Positions 41,994 to 54,126 of a stretch of DNA of 64,000 nt are shown here, piece by piece; the stretch's first letter is position 1; each line of letters begins with the position of its first letter. Origin of the DNA: Macrosoma leucophasiata (lineage: Eukaryota; Arthropoda; Insecta; Lepidoptera; Hedylidae); assembly GCA_036365455.1 (NCBI GenBank), contig JAWQUS010000030.1, positions 2,666,001 to 2,730,000 on the forward strand, written 5' to 3'. A program made the translations under genes and the position numbers. Below the pieces are notes generated by a model. That model had not been told where the DNA came from, searched no databases, and saw only the letters and a program-made list of their open reading frames with translations.

Positions 41994-42790
41994 AAAATAC
42001 AAATCAATACCTACTAGAAAACGTGAATTCTGCAGCTCACAAATACGTTGACGAAACTGCCACAATGCTATCCCTTAAATAAATTGAGAAGCACGGGGAA
42101 CAAACAGCCGCTTCAGTTTTTAAATTGATTTAACAGATGTTATGTAAACAAGGAGTTTCCACGTCATCCGTCATATTACTATGGAAAAGAGTGGTAAATT
42201 GAATGCAAGAAACTAGAACCGTGTTACCAAAGGGTGTGTACCGTCTATCACTTACTTTAGTACTTAAAGGTCAATGTCCGGAAATATTTTTTCTCTCAGC
42301 TTTGTTACAATATCTGTAGGTACTTAATATTATGAAGCTGAAGAGTTTGTTTGTTTACTTGAACGCGCTAATCTGAGGAACTACAGGTCCATTTCAAAAA
42401 TTAATTCGTTGTTAGATAGCCCATTTATCGAGGAAGGCTTTAGTCTATATAACATCACGCTAAGATGAATAGGAGAGGGTGGGTAACATTGCACCCGCGC
42501 GGAGACGGTACAGGCCGCTAGGAAGGTATAAAATATCGTTGTCTCGCCTATCTAAAACATATCAAACAAGTAAATAGAAAAGCTATTCCATGTTTTAGAA
42601 AGGGAATAACAGGAACATTGAACACGTATTAACAATGGTTAAACAATACCGATAAATCTGCAGTGGAAAGGAAAAGTCGATATTAAAGGTCGTATACGTA
42701 AGAGAGTGGATAACACCGGTCTTTATGGCGAAAGATAATTTATCTTTCTCCCCGATTCAATTAACTTCTTTTTTATATTGGTATTTAAAA
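41994..42790. other. No gene recognised
   Basis: No supported feature. Confidence 0.35.
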
Positions 42791-42791
42791 T

Positions 42792-43227
42792 TGTGAATGA
42801 TGCTTACGTACGTGAATTCTTGAGTATGAATATAACTTGGAATTAAATCGTTGGATTTTTTTTATGTAATAAAAGTGGCAAGCAACCATTCAGTTCACAT
42901 TGATGTTAAGTGATGACTGCAGCCTATAGACACCCACACAATGACCAGAGGTCAAAATGCAGATACGCTGCCACTCCTGAGGCATTAGGTGTTATGCCTC
43001 TGTGCCCGAAATTACAGGGCCGTACATTACCACCTGACCGGAACACGATAGTGCTGAACACTACCATTTAGCGGCAAGTATATTAGGTAATGCGGTGGTG
43101 CCTACGCCCGCGAGCTCCGTCACTGGAGCTCTACCACCAGTATGTGTGAATGTGTGTGTGTGAATGATACTTACGTACGTGAATTCTTTAGTATGAATAT
43201 AACTTAGAATTTAATCGATGGATTTTT
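42792..43227. repeat. 69-bp direct repeats flanking SINE A16
   Basis: 42792-42860 and 43159-43227 are 69-bp direct repeats with about 5 mismatches (TGTGAATGAT, TTACGTACGTGAATTCTT, AGTATGAATATAACTT, TCG-TGGATTTTT). A16 and a short TG run lie between them. Too long for a normal target-site duplication. Confidence 0.93.
42855..43142 (-). mobile_element. SINE family A, full length (A16)
   Basis: T-run, ATGTAATAAAAGTGG to CTCTACCACCAGTA; close to consensus. Confidence 0.9.
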
Positions 43228-43499
43228 ATATGATACCTCTTTCTTTTTGTTTTGGAAAAGAGTCGTATGTAGACATTGATAATCCATAATAATGTCAGAC
43301 ATGATGATTTGAATTGCTATGGACTTATGACATGGTTTGTATTTAAGGGAACAAGTACAAAATAAATTAACTTAAGTAATCCATCGCTTGAATGGCATAA
43401 TATCTGCGTGTGAAATAAAATAATAATACAAAATATCAACCTATTGATGACAAAAACTGTGAGATAATGAAACATCTTTATTAGTTCTTTCTCGGCATA

Positions 43500-44690
43500 T
43501 AATTTTAACGTCCATCTAGTAGCAGTAGTCTAAAGAACGTAATATTAATTACCTACTAGTAGTAGGTACCTATAGGTACCTTCAATGTCAGCGATCATAG
43601 CGTGTCCATAATTTGCACCTTATGTAATCATTTGGAGAATAGGTATACCTATAATATAATTTTCTGTTTCTGAACATAGAGAAAGTAAATTATTAGTGTT
43701 ACTAGTACGTACATATCTATTTGTTGAATTTTATGCGTTCGAAAATCAATCAACTGACTTTTACTTTTCTCTATGTAATTGCATCACACCAACCAGCCCA
43801 TTTCAGATCACAATTTTATTACTTTATTTACTTTTTCGTAATTCGCACAATTTATACAAAATAAAACAACTTGAACTACGAAAAAGGCTGAAACAGCATA
43901 ATGTGTGAACATCCTAAGTTACCACCGCATTACGTAATTTGACGTCCATCATCTCTACTAGACAATGGCATCGATCATAGCGTGTCCGCGATTACCACTA
44001 TAATAAGGTAGAAATGATTTGAGGTTGTTTCAACGTTCATATTGAATCAAGGGTGAATTTAAAACTTAACAGAAGAAGAAAAAAGTGAACTTGACGTGAT
44101 GCTGGCAGATACCTTTTGGTGATAGCCAGATTGAAACAAAAAAGAACTTGACAATGTAGTTACTTTTTTGTAATAGCATCACTCCATTCAGCCTAAAATT
44201 AGACGTGTGATGAATTTTGAAAATAAAAATCATCGATATTCAAACAGAAATGACGATCTTTACCGTACTGAGTTTAATAACTTAGTTTTTGTTTTAAGAT
44301 TATACAAAGTATTATTATGCTATGTCCTTCGACTCCTTCTTGAAGAGGTAATTATCATACAAAGTACAATTGAAAACGCGCACCAGGGATTTTAACTGTC
44401 ATTTGAATTTGAAAGATACGTTTTACGATACCTAGGTATCGTTATCTGACACTGTCTGTATGAAATGATACTTCCCAATTCGTACTTTTAAAATCTTTAT
44501 AATCAAGCCAACGTTTACTAAAGGTAATTTAGAATGTACGAGTAATTTCTCTATTTCTTCTTGAATATAAACATACTTTGATTGCGGCAGCATCATGTAA
44601 TTTGACATCCATCATCTCTAGTAGACTAACTAGACCAGTAGACAATGCCATCGATCATATCGTGTCCGCGATTAGCACGTTAATTACAAA
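43500..44690. repeat. Degenerate local repeat, three copies
   Basis: Related stretches at about 43500-43620, 43925-44010 and 44590-44690: GACGTCCATCATCTCTACTA, then ATCGATCATAGCGTGTCCGC. Between them ATAGCATCACTCCATTCAGC (about 44175) resembles ATTGCATCACACCAACCAGC (about 43780). An old local duplication. Confidence 0.6.
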
Positions 44691-45720
44691 TCATTCGTTG
44701 AATTACCTCTCAGTTTTGATTGCTTTATAATTGCTGCACCAAGTTCACTTTCACATGTTTTCGATTGTGAACACGAAAGTATTAATGTTATCTGTGAAAT
44801 GTCTTTACGTGTTTCTACTTTCGTTATTTAAATATCATGAGACCATTTTTTATTACTTGTCTATGAAATTATTGTCGATTTAAATAAAACGCGTTTATTA
44901 AACACAGAGCTCCAGAACCTGTTAATTACAATCAGATTCTAATTTTGATCAGCTTTAGTGAGAATCATTTCTGCGGACTTAGTTTTGTGTAAAGCAATCT
45001 AATTGTATCTGTTGCTACTTCATTTTACTAGACAAGTAAATTAGAAGATACAGAATATTGTAAATTAAAAAAAATACCTAGTAGCCTAGGCAACGTTAAT
45101 AGTTCTTGTTATTACTATAATAATTAAAAACTGCTGTGTTACGCCAAATAAAAATATAATACGATGGTATAGGTATAGCCTTCAACCTATTTCGCTAAAG
45201 TCCTATCAGCTAAAAGTATTGAAATTGACATTTATTATGCGAAAAGATTTCAAGATAGTGATCATTAATATGTGCAGTCTTCTTCAAACTTCAAAGTGAG
45301 TTATGATAAAAATAATTGGCTTATATGGATACCTTTAAAAAAATTGGCTGTCCCGGAGTAATATGCTGCTTAATGGTCATCTTCATAAACATCTTCCATC
45401 TAATTCGTACTGTTAAACTTGCATAAATCTGTATGAAAAACCACCAGCAATCATTAACTAAGCGCAATTTTGTCCCGTTAGTCGAAGCGAATAAAGATCA
45501 TTATCCTACTCGAAAATATACTGTAATCATAAAACAAATCACTTTTGATTAGTGTAGTTAAAATAGCAAATGCCTGCGGCCTTGCATGTCTTTAAAAATG
45601 AACCTATAAATGGCCAGTTCTTTATTAGCATATTTTATAATGTCTTCGATATCCTCATGTTAAAAATAATGGGCACTAACTCATCTCATCATCAATTAGT
45701 TGATGTCCACACCGTAGCTT
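44691..45720. other. No gene recognised
   Basis: AT-rich, no supported feature. Confidence 0.35.
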
Positions 45721-45723
45721 TAT

Positions 45724-45974
45724 TACTGGTGGTTGAGTTTCATTGAAGGGACTTGAGGGCATAGGTACCACTGCATTACCTTATCTGTCTGGCCAAATGA
45801 TAGTGTTCAGCACTATCGTATTCCGGTTATCTGCCATCTGGAGACATAACAACTAAAATATCAGGAGTGGCAACACATCTATATTTTGACCTCTTGTTTC
45901 TGGACTGGCTGCAGAGATCACTTAACATCCATGTGAACTACACGCTTGTTTCCCAGCTTCGTAACTTAAAAAAA
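45724..45974 (+). mobile_element. SINE family A, degenerate (A17)
   Basis: TACTGGTGGTTGAGTTTCA, GATAGTGTTCAGCACTATCG, CATCTATATTTTGACC, GCTTCGTAACTT plus A-run. Confidence 0.7.
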
Positions 45975-47040
45975 GATTACCTGTCTTTTGAAATTGTTTC
46001 TTGTAAGATCGCCAATAATCGCCATTCACACTGCTCTAGCGTAGACTCGCTATGCTTCGCCGCTGCTCTGCTTCTAGAGATTTTCATCGTGATGTTATAG
46101 CGTATAGCCTCCCGCATAAATGTCACAATAGTACCCAAAAAAAAACCAAATTCAACGAGTATTTCGGGGGATTACCTCGTTCAAACAAACAATCAAATTT
46201 TCATATTGATTAGATATATTAGCGGTAAAGTTAGATTTACATTGTATCGTTATTGATGGACTACTGTGGTGATTACAAAGTTCAATCAATATTCTCTGAC
46301 ACTTTTTAACAAAGTTGCATTGTATTTATTCAATCAATCAGTAAAATACTTAGAACAAAAGTTTCTCAATCTTCTAAGAATTGTGTTCATATATTTTCAA
46401 GTAGCATAAGTTTTGGTGATCTTTATAATCGAATTGAATTCAATAGAAAAAAAAACACAGAAATATAAACAACTTCGGAACTCGTAGCGAAAATACATAT
46501 TTTTCAAATATCAACTGGGGGACCTGTCTCTAATCTAAAACTCGGATGCAAAGTCTTCAAAAGATTAAGAAGAAATTAAACAAGTTAGGCGGTTCTTAAG
46601 TTCGCAACGTTGGCCGCAATTCGCAAAATTCCACCACTCTAACAATTCCCTCGTTTCTTCCATGTGCTCGAGTTCAGTTTAGATTACTTAATTGTCTTTT
46701 AACTTATCTCCGGGGATTAATTGAGCTGAATTGGAAGGTGAACGAACTGACCTATCATTTCATTTATTACCTTAATGACGGCGAATTGGGAAACTTCGAC
46801 GCTGAGTGAACCTACAACGTTGTAATAGACAGCATAATGAAGATAGTTGTTTTTTCTTGACAACTCAGTAAATTTGTATTGAGACTGGATATTAAATTAT
46901 TTTAGAATTTGAGAATAGATTTAATAAACGTTTTATCTACTTTGAAAGAGTTATAAAGTCAAGTTTTCAGACAATGTTCTTAATAGCTACGAGTCTTTAA
47001 TAGTTAGATATATTAGAAGAATTATGCAATGTTATTTAGT
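45975..47040. other. No gene recognised
   Basis: Contains TCGCTATGCTTCGCCGCTGC near 46045, a GC-rich motif familiar from lepidopteran dispersed repeats; otherwise nothing supported. Confidence 0.3.
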
Positions 47041-47060
47041 CTCATGATATTCTCCTTTAT

Positions 47061-47177
47061 AATAATGATAATGGCAATCCATTATACGTCCCACTGCTGG
47101 GCACGAGTCTCTCCCCTTTTTGGGGCGGGGAGGCCTGGAACTTACTCCACCACGCTGCTCCGATGCGGATTGGTGGA
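47061..47177 (-). mobile_element. Family D, 117-bp 5'-truncated insertion
   Basis: 3' end of D, flanked by a perfect 15-bp target-site duplication GATATTCTCCTTTAT (47046-47060 and 47178-47192). Confidence 0.93.
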
Positions 47178-47513
47178 GATATTCTCCTTTATTATTTATT
47201 ATTTACCACATTCTCAAAGGTTAGATCCAAAACAATTCTTTCATATTATTATTTTTTTAATCTTATGTCTATTCTACATATGTAGAAGATCTAATTACTA
47301 TGTATCGAAAAGAAAAAAACATTTTAGGTGTCTACGATTTCTTAAAAAAATGGTTGCACATCAAAGAAAAGTCACCACCAAACTTAATGGAACATCAACA
47401 AACGTTTTTAAACGTTCTGTCAAAGGTCAAGCAACACTGTTCGTCTCCGTGACAGCAAATGGGACGATAATAAAGTGTTGCTGAACATTTTTTTCTTTTT
47501 GTGCACCATTAAG

Positions 47514-47568
47514 ATGGCGGGGTGTTATTTTAGTGTCGTCTTACCGTCTATTTTTGTTATCTCCCTTG
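47514..47568 (+). CDS. Weak candidate signal-peptide exon
   Basis: AAGATGGCGGGG start context, MAGCYFSVVLPSIFVISL, then TTG|GTAATT, a possible donor. Hydrophobic like a signal sequence but very short; no second exon seen. May be chance. Confidence 0.15.
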
Positions 47569-47776
47569 GTAATTATGGGTTCCACGTCGATCATTTGGAA
47601 TTGTTTGCTTGTGTTTTGGTGTGAAGTTTTGTTGGGATTGTCTTCTGAAAGTGACGGAGAAAGATAGTTGGGTTACTCTGGGGAACAATTCGTCTATTTT
47701 GGATTACACAATTTCCTTAAACTTAGTATTGTGTTGGCATAATTCTTTACTTCTTTTTGGTACAAAATTTTCGTCA

Positions 47777-47928
47777 GCCTCGAGGTACTGGGAAATTTCC
47801 AGAAAATGGAAAAATCCCAATAGAACCAGAGATAAAGGACTTTACACCATTATCTCTAATAACCCCCTACCCGGGAATCGAATCCAGGACCTCAGTGTAG
47901 TAGTAGTGGCTACCGAGGCAGTTAAATT
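47777..47928 (-). mobile_element. SINE family B, 5' part (B6)
   Basis: GAGGTACTGGGAAATTTCC to CTACCGAGGCAGTTA; the A-box region has lost the GGCCTGCTACCACTA segment. Confidence 0.8.
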
Positions 47929-48359
47929 ATTGTGACCTTATAATCTTCTAGCATGACTTTAACTTTTCTGCCTTGGATGAACAAAGTGCCTCGAATTCAA
48001 TTTAATGCCAAAAACTGCAAAACTAAGATTAACCTTAAATAATTCACACACTGCTATGTAAAAAGTAATAAAAGAACTGGTTAATAACTCGAGGTAATAA
48101 ACGCGGTTACTTTCTCGACATTTGAAAGAGTAAATATATGAATAACTGTTAACAACTAGTCTTTCACTGGTTCACTTTGAAGTTATTTATGGTTCCGTTT
48201 TTCTTTATGGACCTCTATAAGGCTTCGGTGACTTAAGATTAAGGTTTCCATAGAAATAGAAACTTGAAATTTTGCACTCGTATTTAGAATAAGGTTGAGA
48301 ATACCACGTTTCGAATAACGTGGGGGAATAGAAATTGGGGCACAAAAAAAAGGATTTTA

Positions 48360-48634
48360 TACTGGTGGCGCCAGCACCAGTGACGGAGCTCGCGGGCGTA
48401 GGTACCACCAAATTACCTAATATATTTGCCGCTAAATGGTAGTTTTGAGCACTATCGTGTTCCGGTCAGGTGGTAATGTACGGCCCTGTAATTTCCGGCA
48501 CAAAGGCATAACACCTAAAGGCTTCAGAAGTGGTAAAATATCTACATTTTGACCTCTAGTCTTTGTGTGGGTGCCTATAGGCTGCAGTCATCACTTAACA
48601 TCAATGTGAACTGCATGCTTGTTTGCCACTTCAA
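48360..48634 (+). mobile_element. SINE family A, full length (A18)
   Basis: TACTGGTGGCGCCAGCACCA to TTGCCACTTCAATTTTTT; the tail is T-rich rather than A-rich. Confidence 0.85.
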
Positions 48635-48804
48635 TTTTTTCTTGTGTCTATTATTTATTAGGGACTTTGAGTCGTCGTTCGACTATGCCAGCCCCGTGGT
48701 TGCTAATTTAAAGCATTTTACTAATATTACTCAAAGGGTCAGCTAAGATGCTTTGAATTTCACCTAAATTCAATTTGGTAAGTACATAAAAAAATGTATA
48801 TTGT

Positions 48805-48807
<3 letters not shown>

Positions 48808-48841
<34 letters not shown>
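48808..48841. repeat. (AT)17 microsatellite
   Basis: Uninterrupted AT dinucleotide run of about 34 bp. Confidence 0.98.
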
Positions 48842-48844
<3 letters not shown>

Positions 48845-49561
48845 ATGGGACAAGAAACAGTTTGGATGTTACTAAACAGAATAAACGTATTTTTTTATCC
48901 TTTTATCTCCGAAACCCAAAATTGTGAAAAAAAAAACTAGAAAATAGTTTTACTATTACTTTACCTGCCTATTTAATAATCCTGTAAATGCGAGGCCGAC
49001 TCTTATATGCCCGAGTTTTTAGTTTCTTGATACGGATATAGTACAGTATGGATAGTTAAAATTTCTTTCTACCATGACCATTATATAAATTTTGAATGTT
49101 CATATACGTCCCTGTAGACAAGGCCCGAGAAATCGTATAGTGCCGTTATATCGAACAAACACGTGGTACGTCGATCTATAAATAATAGTGAAGAGATTCT
49201 TTAACTCTGAGTATCATTGTCGCATTACGCATGCGGCATTCTGAGAATGCTTCCCACTCTTTATTTTGGCCAGCCCTATATCTACAGATACAAAACATGT
49301 AGAGATTTCAAGTGTTTTTTATTTTTATGATGCTGTTTTTAGTTTAGAAACGGCCCGACTTGACAGATCGTAGATTTATTTTTACATCAGTGATTACATA
49401 CTTTTGTTTTTTATTCCTCTTGTTTTTCCTCTTACGTCATTACAAAAATATATAGTATGCTTTTTTACTTGTATTCTAGAAAGAAAATAAAACGCAAAAA
49501 TAAATTATCATTTGCCTGCTTTTGAATCTTAAGATTCGAACGTTATTGAAAAAAATAAGTA

Positions 49562-49820
49562 GGTACAGAGCTCATCAAGAAATAATGCACATCGAGCCTA
49601 TGAAAGTGACAATCGGCTAGTTTCGGCTTCTTAAAGCGTAACCTCTGCTGCACACTGCCTACGTAAGCATCCATTGTCCGTTATTGATCAAAACTTGATC
49701 AAAATGGTCGACAAACGTCAAATAGGTAAGGTGCGAAAGTGATAACGCTCTACAGAATCGAAATAAGCCGACGCCTCTTCCTGATGTCGATGTGCATAAT
49801 TTCTTCTTGGGTACTGTACC
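49562..49820. mobile_element. MITE family E, complete copy with TA target duplication
   Basis: ~36-bp imperfect inverted termini (GGTACAG, then AAGAAATAATGCACATCGA at the left; TCGATGTGCATAATTTCTT, then CTGTACC at the right), TA on both outer sides, 259 bp. TA duplication suggests a Tc1/mariner-type mobiliser. Confidence 0.8.
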
Positions 49821-50379
49821 TACATTATTTTAAGACAACACAACTGTCTGTAATCGATTCTAGTTTCAATCTTCAACTGAACTTCAATTAATAATAGATC
49901 GGGATAATATTTCCATAAAATCATGCCTATATCTTCTTTAAATCAACTTATAATACATTCCAATCGCCCAAACCATCTTGGCATAACACAAAAGTATCCG
50001 ACAAATTGATACATCTCTCTTTTGAAGTTGAAAGTGAATTTTGGCCACACAATATTCAAATGTAACAATAGATGGTCCAACACAATATAAAATCATAGTC
50101 ATTTAAAGGCGATTACAATACGATTTGCCAAAATGAAGTTGCATTGTCGATAGCATTTGGCGGCGCGCCAGGAATATTTGGCTCCTGGCAAAACTTCACC
50201 TTGATATTCCGAATACGAAGCTTCCCTCTCGAGTATTTTGACTGTTGCGTAATTAGAGGAGAATGACCGTTCTATTTTTGGACGGACACAACGCAATTTA
50301 CACGAAAAGCAACAAAGAAAGTTTCCCTTTATAAGATAATTTCCTAAACATTTTCATGAAATTAAATATAGGTACTAGG

Positions 50380-50482
50380 CCAGTCTTCTCGAGACCAATG
50401 AAGCTGAAAAGCGACGGAAACGTAGACAAATCCGATAATACACGCGAGATAAATGCGAATACTCGTTTTATTTCAACCTATA
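50380..50482 (+). mobile_element. Family H repeat, copy 3
   Basis: TCTCGAGACCAATGAAGCTG, AAAAGCGACGGAAACGT, ATACACGCGAGATAAATGCG, CGTTTTATTTCAA; matches 8895-9018 with an internal deletion. Confidence 0.6.
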
Positions 50483-50548
50483 AATAATGCGCTCTTCTTA
50501 CTTGATCCAAAAAAATAAGAAGCGCAATGTTAAGTGATTTCTTAAACG

Positions 50549-50868
50549 TAACGTAACTTCACGCCTGTAATCCTCGAAGGGGTAGGCAGAGGTAAATGCA
50601 TGCATTCAAGCATACATGCAAACACCCACGATTCGCCGGTTACGTTTTTGGCCCATGTAACAGGTGGCAAGCCTGTTGACATCTCCGGGCACAGTACCAA
50701 ACTTCGAGGTACTGGGAAATTTCCAGAAAATGGAATAATCCTAATATAACCAGAGATAAAGGACTTTTCACCATTATCTCTGATAACCCCCTACCCGGGA
50801 ATCGAACCCAGGACCTCCGGCGTAGTAGTTGTGGCCTGCTGCCACTAGGCTACTTACCGAGGCAGTTA
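50549..50868 (-). mobile_element. tRNA-derived SINE, family B, full length (B7)
   Basis: ACGTAACTTCACGCCTGTAA to ACCGAGGCAGTT, complete; a 4-bp insertion lies in the 5' head (GGCTACTTACCGAGG). Confidence 0.88.
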
Positions 50869-51184
50869 CAATACAATGATGATGAATATCACAAAAAAGA
50901 TTATATAGTTAAGAGTATGTAGTGGAACCGCGCGCAACAGCGGTAATGCATAACGGTAATTCTGAAAAACAAAAACAATTCGCATGAAATTTCTTAATTA
51001 TTAGAACGTATAATTTATGAAATATTTTGCATATATTATGTGTTAAGTTTCTATTCGTCTTTGAGTTTCTAGATAAAAAGTTTGCGAAATAAACTCAGAT
51101 CAATAACAATTTGTGAACATTTTAAAATTAATATTAAATGACTCGTTGGTGATTGAATCGTTTATATTGTCCGTGTGAGTTATT

Positions 51185-51965
51185 AAACCAGCAAGAGCAA
51201 ATCGGACTCGCGCGCGAATGGTTCCATACTACCTATTATCTTGATAAAAACCACAAAAAATCACGTTTCTTGTATAGGTATTAAGCTTCCTTAAAATTAT
51301 ATAATTTTTTAACAAAATACATACTTAACTAAATATTCTATGAATATTTCAAGCGTCTTCCTGTTACCGTTATTTTAATATCGAAAATAAAAACTTTTTT
51401 ATTTCATGGGAGCCTCCTTTCATTATTTATTATATTCTGTTTTTAGTATTTGTTGTTTAAGTGGCGACAGAAATACATCATCTGTGAAAAATTATTTTTA
51501 TCACGGTCCATGAAATACAGCCTGGCTGTCAGCAGACAGCCTGTTTGAACAGACGTTCAAACAGACATACAGACATACATACAGACATACAAATATACAG
51601 ATATACAGACAAACAGACAGACGGATGCACAGCGGAGTCTAAGTAATAGGGTGCCTTTTTTATGTAATGGAAGTGGCAAAAAGCATACAGTTCACATTGA
51701 TGATAAGTGATAACTGCAGCCTATAGACACCCAAAGACGAAGAACAAAATGCAGATACGTTACGTTATGCCTCTGTGCCGGAAATTACAGTGCCGCACCT
51801 ACATTACCACCTGACCAGAACACGATAGTGCTGAACACTACCATTTAGCGGCAAGTATAGTAACAGTTATTAGGTAATGCGGTGAGGCCTACGTTCGCGA
51901 GCTCCGTCACTGGAGCTCTACCACCAATTTTTTACCCCTTAGGTACCCAACCTTAAAAAGTCTAA
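51185..51965 (+). mobile_element. Family P element interrupted by SINE A19
   Basis: GAGCAAATCGGACTCGCGCG and GAATGGTTCCATAC open it; a CAGA/CATA-rich run (51540-51625) and CTAAGTAATAGGGTGCC lead to the A19 insertion; TTTTTACCCCTTAGGTACCC and CCTTAAAAAG (to 51965) restore its 3' end. Confidence 0.65.
51656..51928 (-). mobile_element. SINE family A (A19) nested in family P
   Basis: Minus-strand copy from T-run to CTCTACCACCAA; short T-rich flanks (TTTTTTA) on both sides are the likely target duplication. Confidence 0.85.
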
Positions 51966-52459
51966 AAACATCGTCTAACGATACAAATTAAAAAAAAACT
52001 TAAGTTTCTAACTCACTTTTATTTATATTGATGCGAGATTAATTTCGTGATAAAAACATATTATTATTATAGTCATTAATATCTCTTTCAGCCTTGTACA
52101 TCAAAATTACCTTCAGAAACATCTGCGCATGCATATTTCATAGTTACCTCCTTCTAAACTTCCGAAATTAGGTCTTGTCCAGTCGAGTTAGGGTCTCTAA
52201 TCGAATGACCACTTGCAGAACCGTGTCTGCGAATCAAATACACATAGCGAATGAATTATTATGAATGGTCAAACCGGTTTGAGTGCTATCAATTTCAAGT
52301 TTAGCTAGTTTTTTGACTATTCATATTTCTGCGTCTTGTTAATTTTTATTCACTTACTAGCTGACTCGGAAAACTCCATATTGCCTCAGAATTTTATTGG
52401 TGGTAGAGCTCCCGTGAAGGAGCTGGCGGGCGTAGGTACCACCGCATTACCTAATATAC

Positions 52460-52773
52460 GTAACGTAACTTCACGCCTGTAATCCCCGAAGGGGTAGGCA
52501 GAGGTAAATGCATGCATTCAAGCATACATGCAAACACCCACGATTCGCCGGTTACGTTATGGCCCATGTAACAGGTGGCGAGCCTGTTGACATCTCCGGG
52601 CACATTACCAAACTTTGAGGTACTGGGAAATTTCCAGAAAATGGAAAAATCCCAATAGAACCAGAGATAAAGGCTTTTTCACCATTATCTCTGATAACCC
52701 CCTACCCGGGAATCGAACCCAGGACCTCAGCGTAGTAGTAGTGGCCTGCTACCACTAGGCTACCGAGGCAGTT
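52460..52773 (-). mobile_element. tRNA-derived SINE, family B, nested in A20 (B8)
   Basis: 314 bp between a perfect 10-bp target-site duplication CCTAATATAC (52450-52459 and 52774-52783). A box and B box are intact on the minus strand. B was therefore active after A20 inserted. Confidence 0.95.
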
Positions 52774-52945
52774 CCTAATATACTTGCCGCTAAATGGTAG
52801 TGTTCAGCACTATCGTGTTCCTGTCAGGTGGTAATGTACGGCCCTGTAATTTCCAGCACAGAGGCACAACTCCTGAGGCCTCATGAGTGGTAACGCGTCT
52901 TTAGGCTGCAGTCATCACTTAATATCAATGTAAACTGCATACCTG

Positions 52946-53247
52946 CGCCGCCCGGCTTAGGCCAGAGTTATGGCGCGGACGTGTGGCCCCTCACAATAGG
53001 GAACCTATTTTAATTTAATTTAGAACAAGACCAATTGTAAGCGGCACGCGGGGCAATAGCTAAAGGAGTAAAAAAAAAACATAAAAAAACCACAGCGAGT
53101 TTCCCCTGTGTACCAGCATCCCTACAATGATCACGCCCCGACGTTTCGGGGCAGATAGGCCCGGGGAATGAGGAAGCCTCGATCCCGAACATCCCCACCT
53201 CTGTTGCGCATCACGCGCGGAGGGAGGGATGATGATTAGTCAGTCAG
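52946..53247 (-). mobile_element. Unclassified insertion nested in A20
   Basis: About 300 bp between near-identical 13-bp flanks (AACTGCATACCTG and AACTGCATGCTTG). GC-rich ends, a perfect hairpin CCCCGA-CGTT-TCGGGG at about 53136, and an A-run in the middle. No open frame of interest. Retroelement or MITE not decided. Confidence 0.65.
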
Positions 53248-53289
53248 AACTGCATGCTTGTTTGCCACATCCATTACATAAAAAAACTG

Positions 53290-53450
53290 TTGTTTATTTT
53301 CCTTACTTTTATTTCTTCATGTTTTCACACCTTTTAAACCTTCCCTGGACTTCCAAAAAAACAAAATTAGCCTAGCCAGTCCAGCCGTTTTCGTGTTTTA
53401 GCGAGACTAACGAACAGCAATTGATTTTTATGTATATAGATAATGGATTC
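53290..53450 (+). mobile_element. LINE-tail family O, right-hand part split by A20
   Basis: CCTAGCCAGTCCAGCCGTTT, TCGTGTTTTAGCGAGACTAA and GCAATTGATTTTTATGTATA are typical of lepidopteran RTE-like 3' ends. Confidence 0.55.
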
Positions 53451-53836
53451 TCTGTTTTCTTATTTTGTCTTTAATATTCTCAGCATCTACATCTTAAGTT
53501 GTACTAACAAGACCAAGCTTTCTCTCATTTCAATTGTTTCTATTATTATTCTATGCCGTTCATCATCTAACTTTCGATCTTTCTCTTAAACCTGTTTCGT
53601 TTTTATTTATTTAGTAAAATATTTACTTATTTTCTATTACAAAAAAAATCCAGTATACTCAGGGCTGTCGGAGCTTGTTAACACCACCTGATAACTAGAG
53701 CGAAAGTTGTTGCTCCTAATCGCATATGTCTAATATGTTCCCCAGCAACGCACTTAACCGAGGTTCGGACCCACAGGGATCTCCCTTGGGCAGTTGCGCT
53801 AACATTATTTAGGCTGAGAGCGCGCTCTGCGCTCGC

Positions 53837-54126
53837 CATAGAGCAACACGGGCCACCGGGCGCGCCGGACTGGAGGGAGTAGCCATAGCGTTTATTACCG
53901 ATTTAAAACAGTCTGTCATTTTTGCGGGGGAAATGCGTGCGACACACACGCACACTACAAAAATCGTCTATTACTGCGAAACTCATACCTTGACTTTAAC
54001 AAAATACAGAAACAATTTCACGCACACGTTTAAACATCTAGGCGACAGGTATTGGCCCATTTGGGCTTGTACTTTGACAGAGGGGAATGCCTGCATATGG
54101 CCACTCCCCTCCGGTGTTGCTCTATG
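53837..54126. mobile_element. hAT-type MITE, family M copy 1
   Basis: Perfect 13-bp inverted termini CATAGAGCAACAC / GTGTTGCTCTATG with an exact 8-bp target-site duplication GCGCTCGC (53829-53836 and 54127-54134). The 8-bp duplication and CA...TG ends fit the hAT superfamily. 290 bp, non-coding. Second copy at 62247-62490. Confidence 0.9.

Larger units (their letters stand above)
52395..53286 (+). mobile_element. SINE family A host with two nested insertions (A20)
   Basis: Family A from TATTGGTGGTAGAGCTCCC, interrupted at 52460-52773 (B8) and again at about 52946-53247 (unknown element), ending CACATCCATTACAT plus A-run. It in turn splits an O-type LINE tail (CTAGCTGACTCGGAAAACTC at 52360, resuming at about 53290). 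Confidence 0.9.

Noticed and set aside
50099..50296. 65-codon minus-strand frame
   Set aside because: It begins with TTG, not ATG, and shows no domain; treated as chance.
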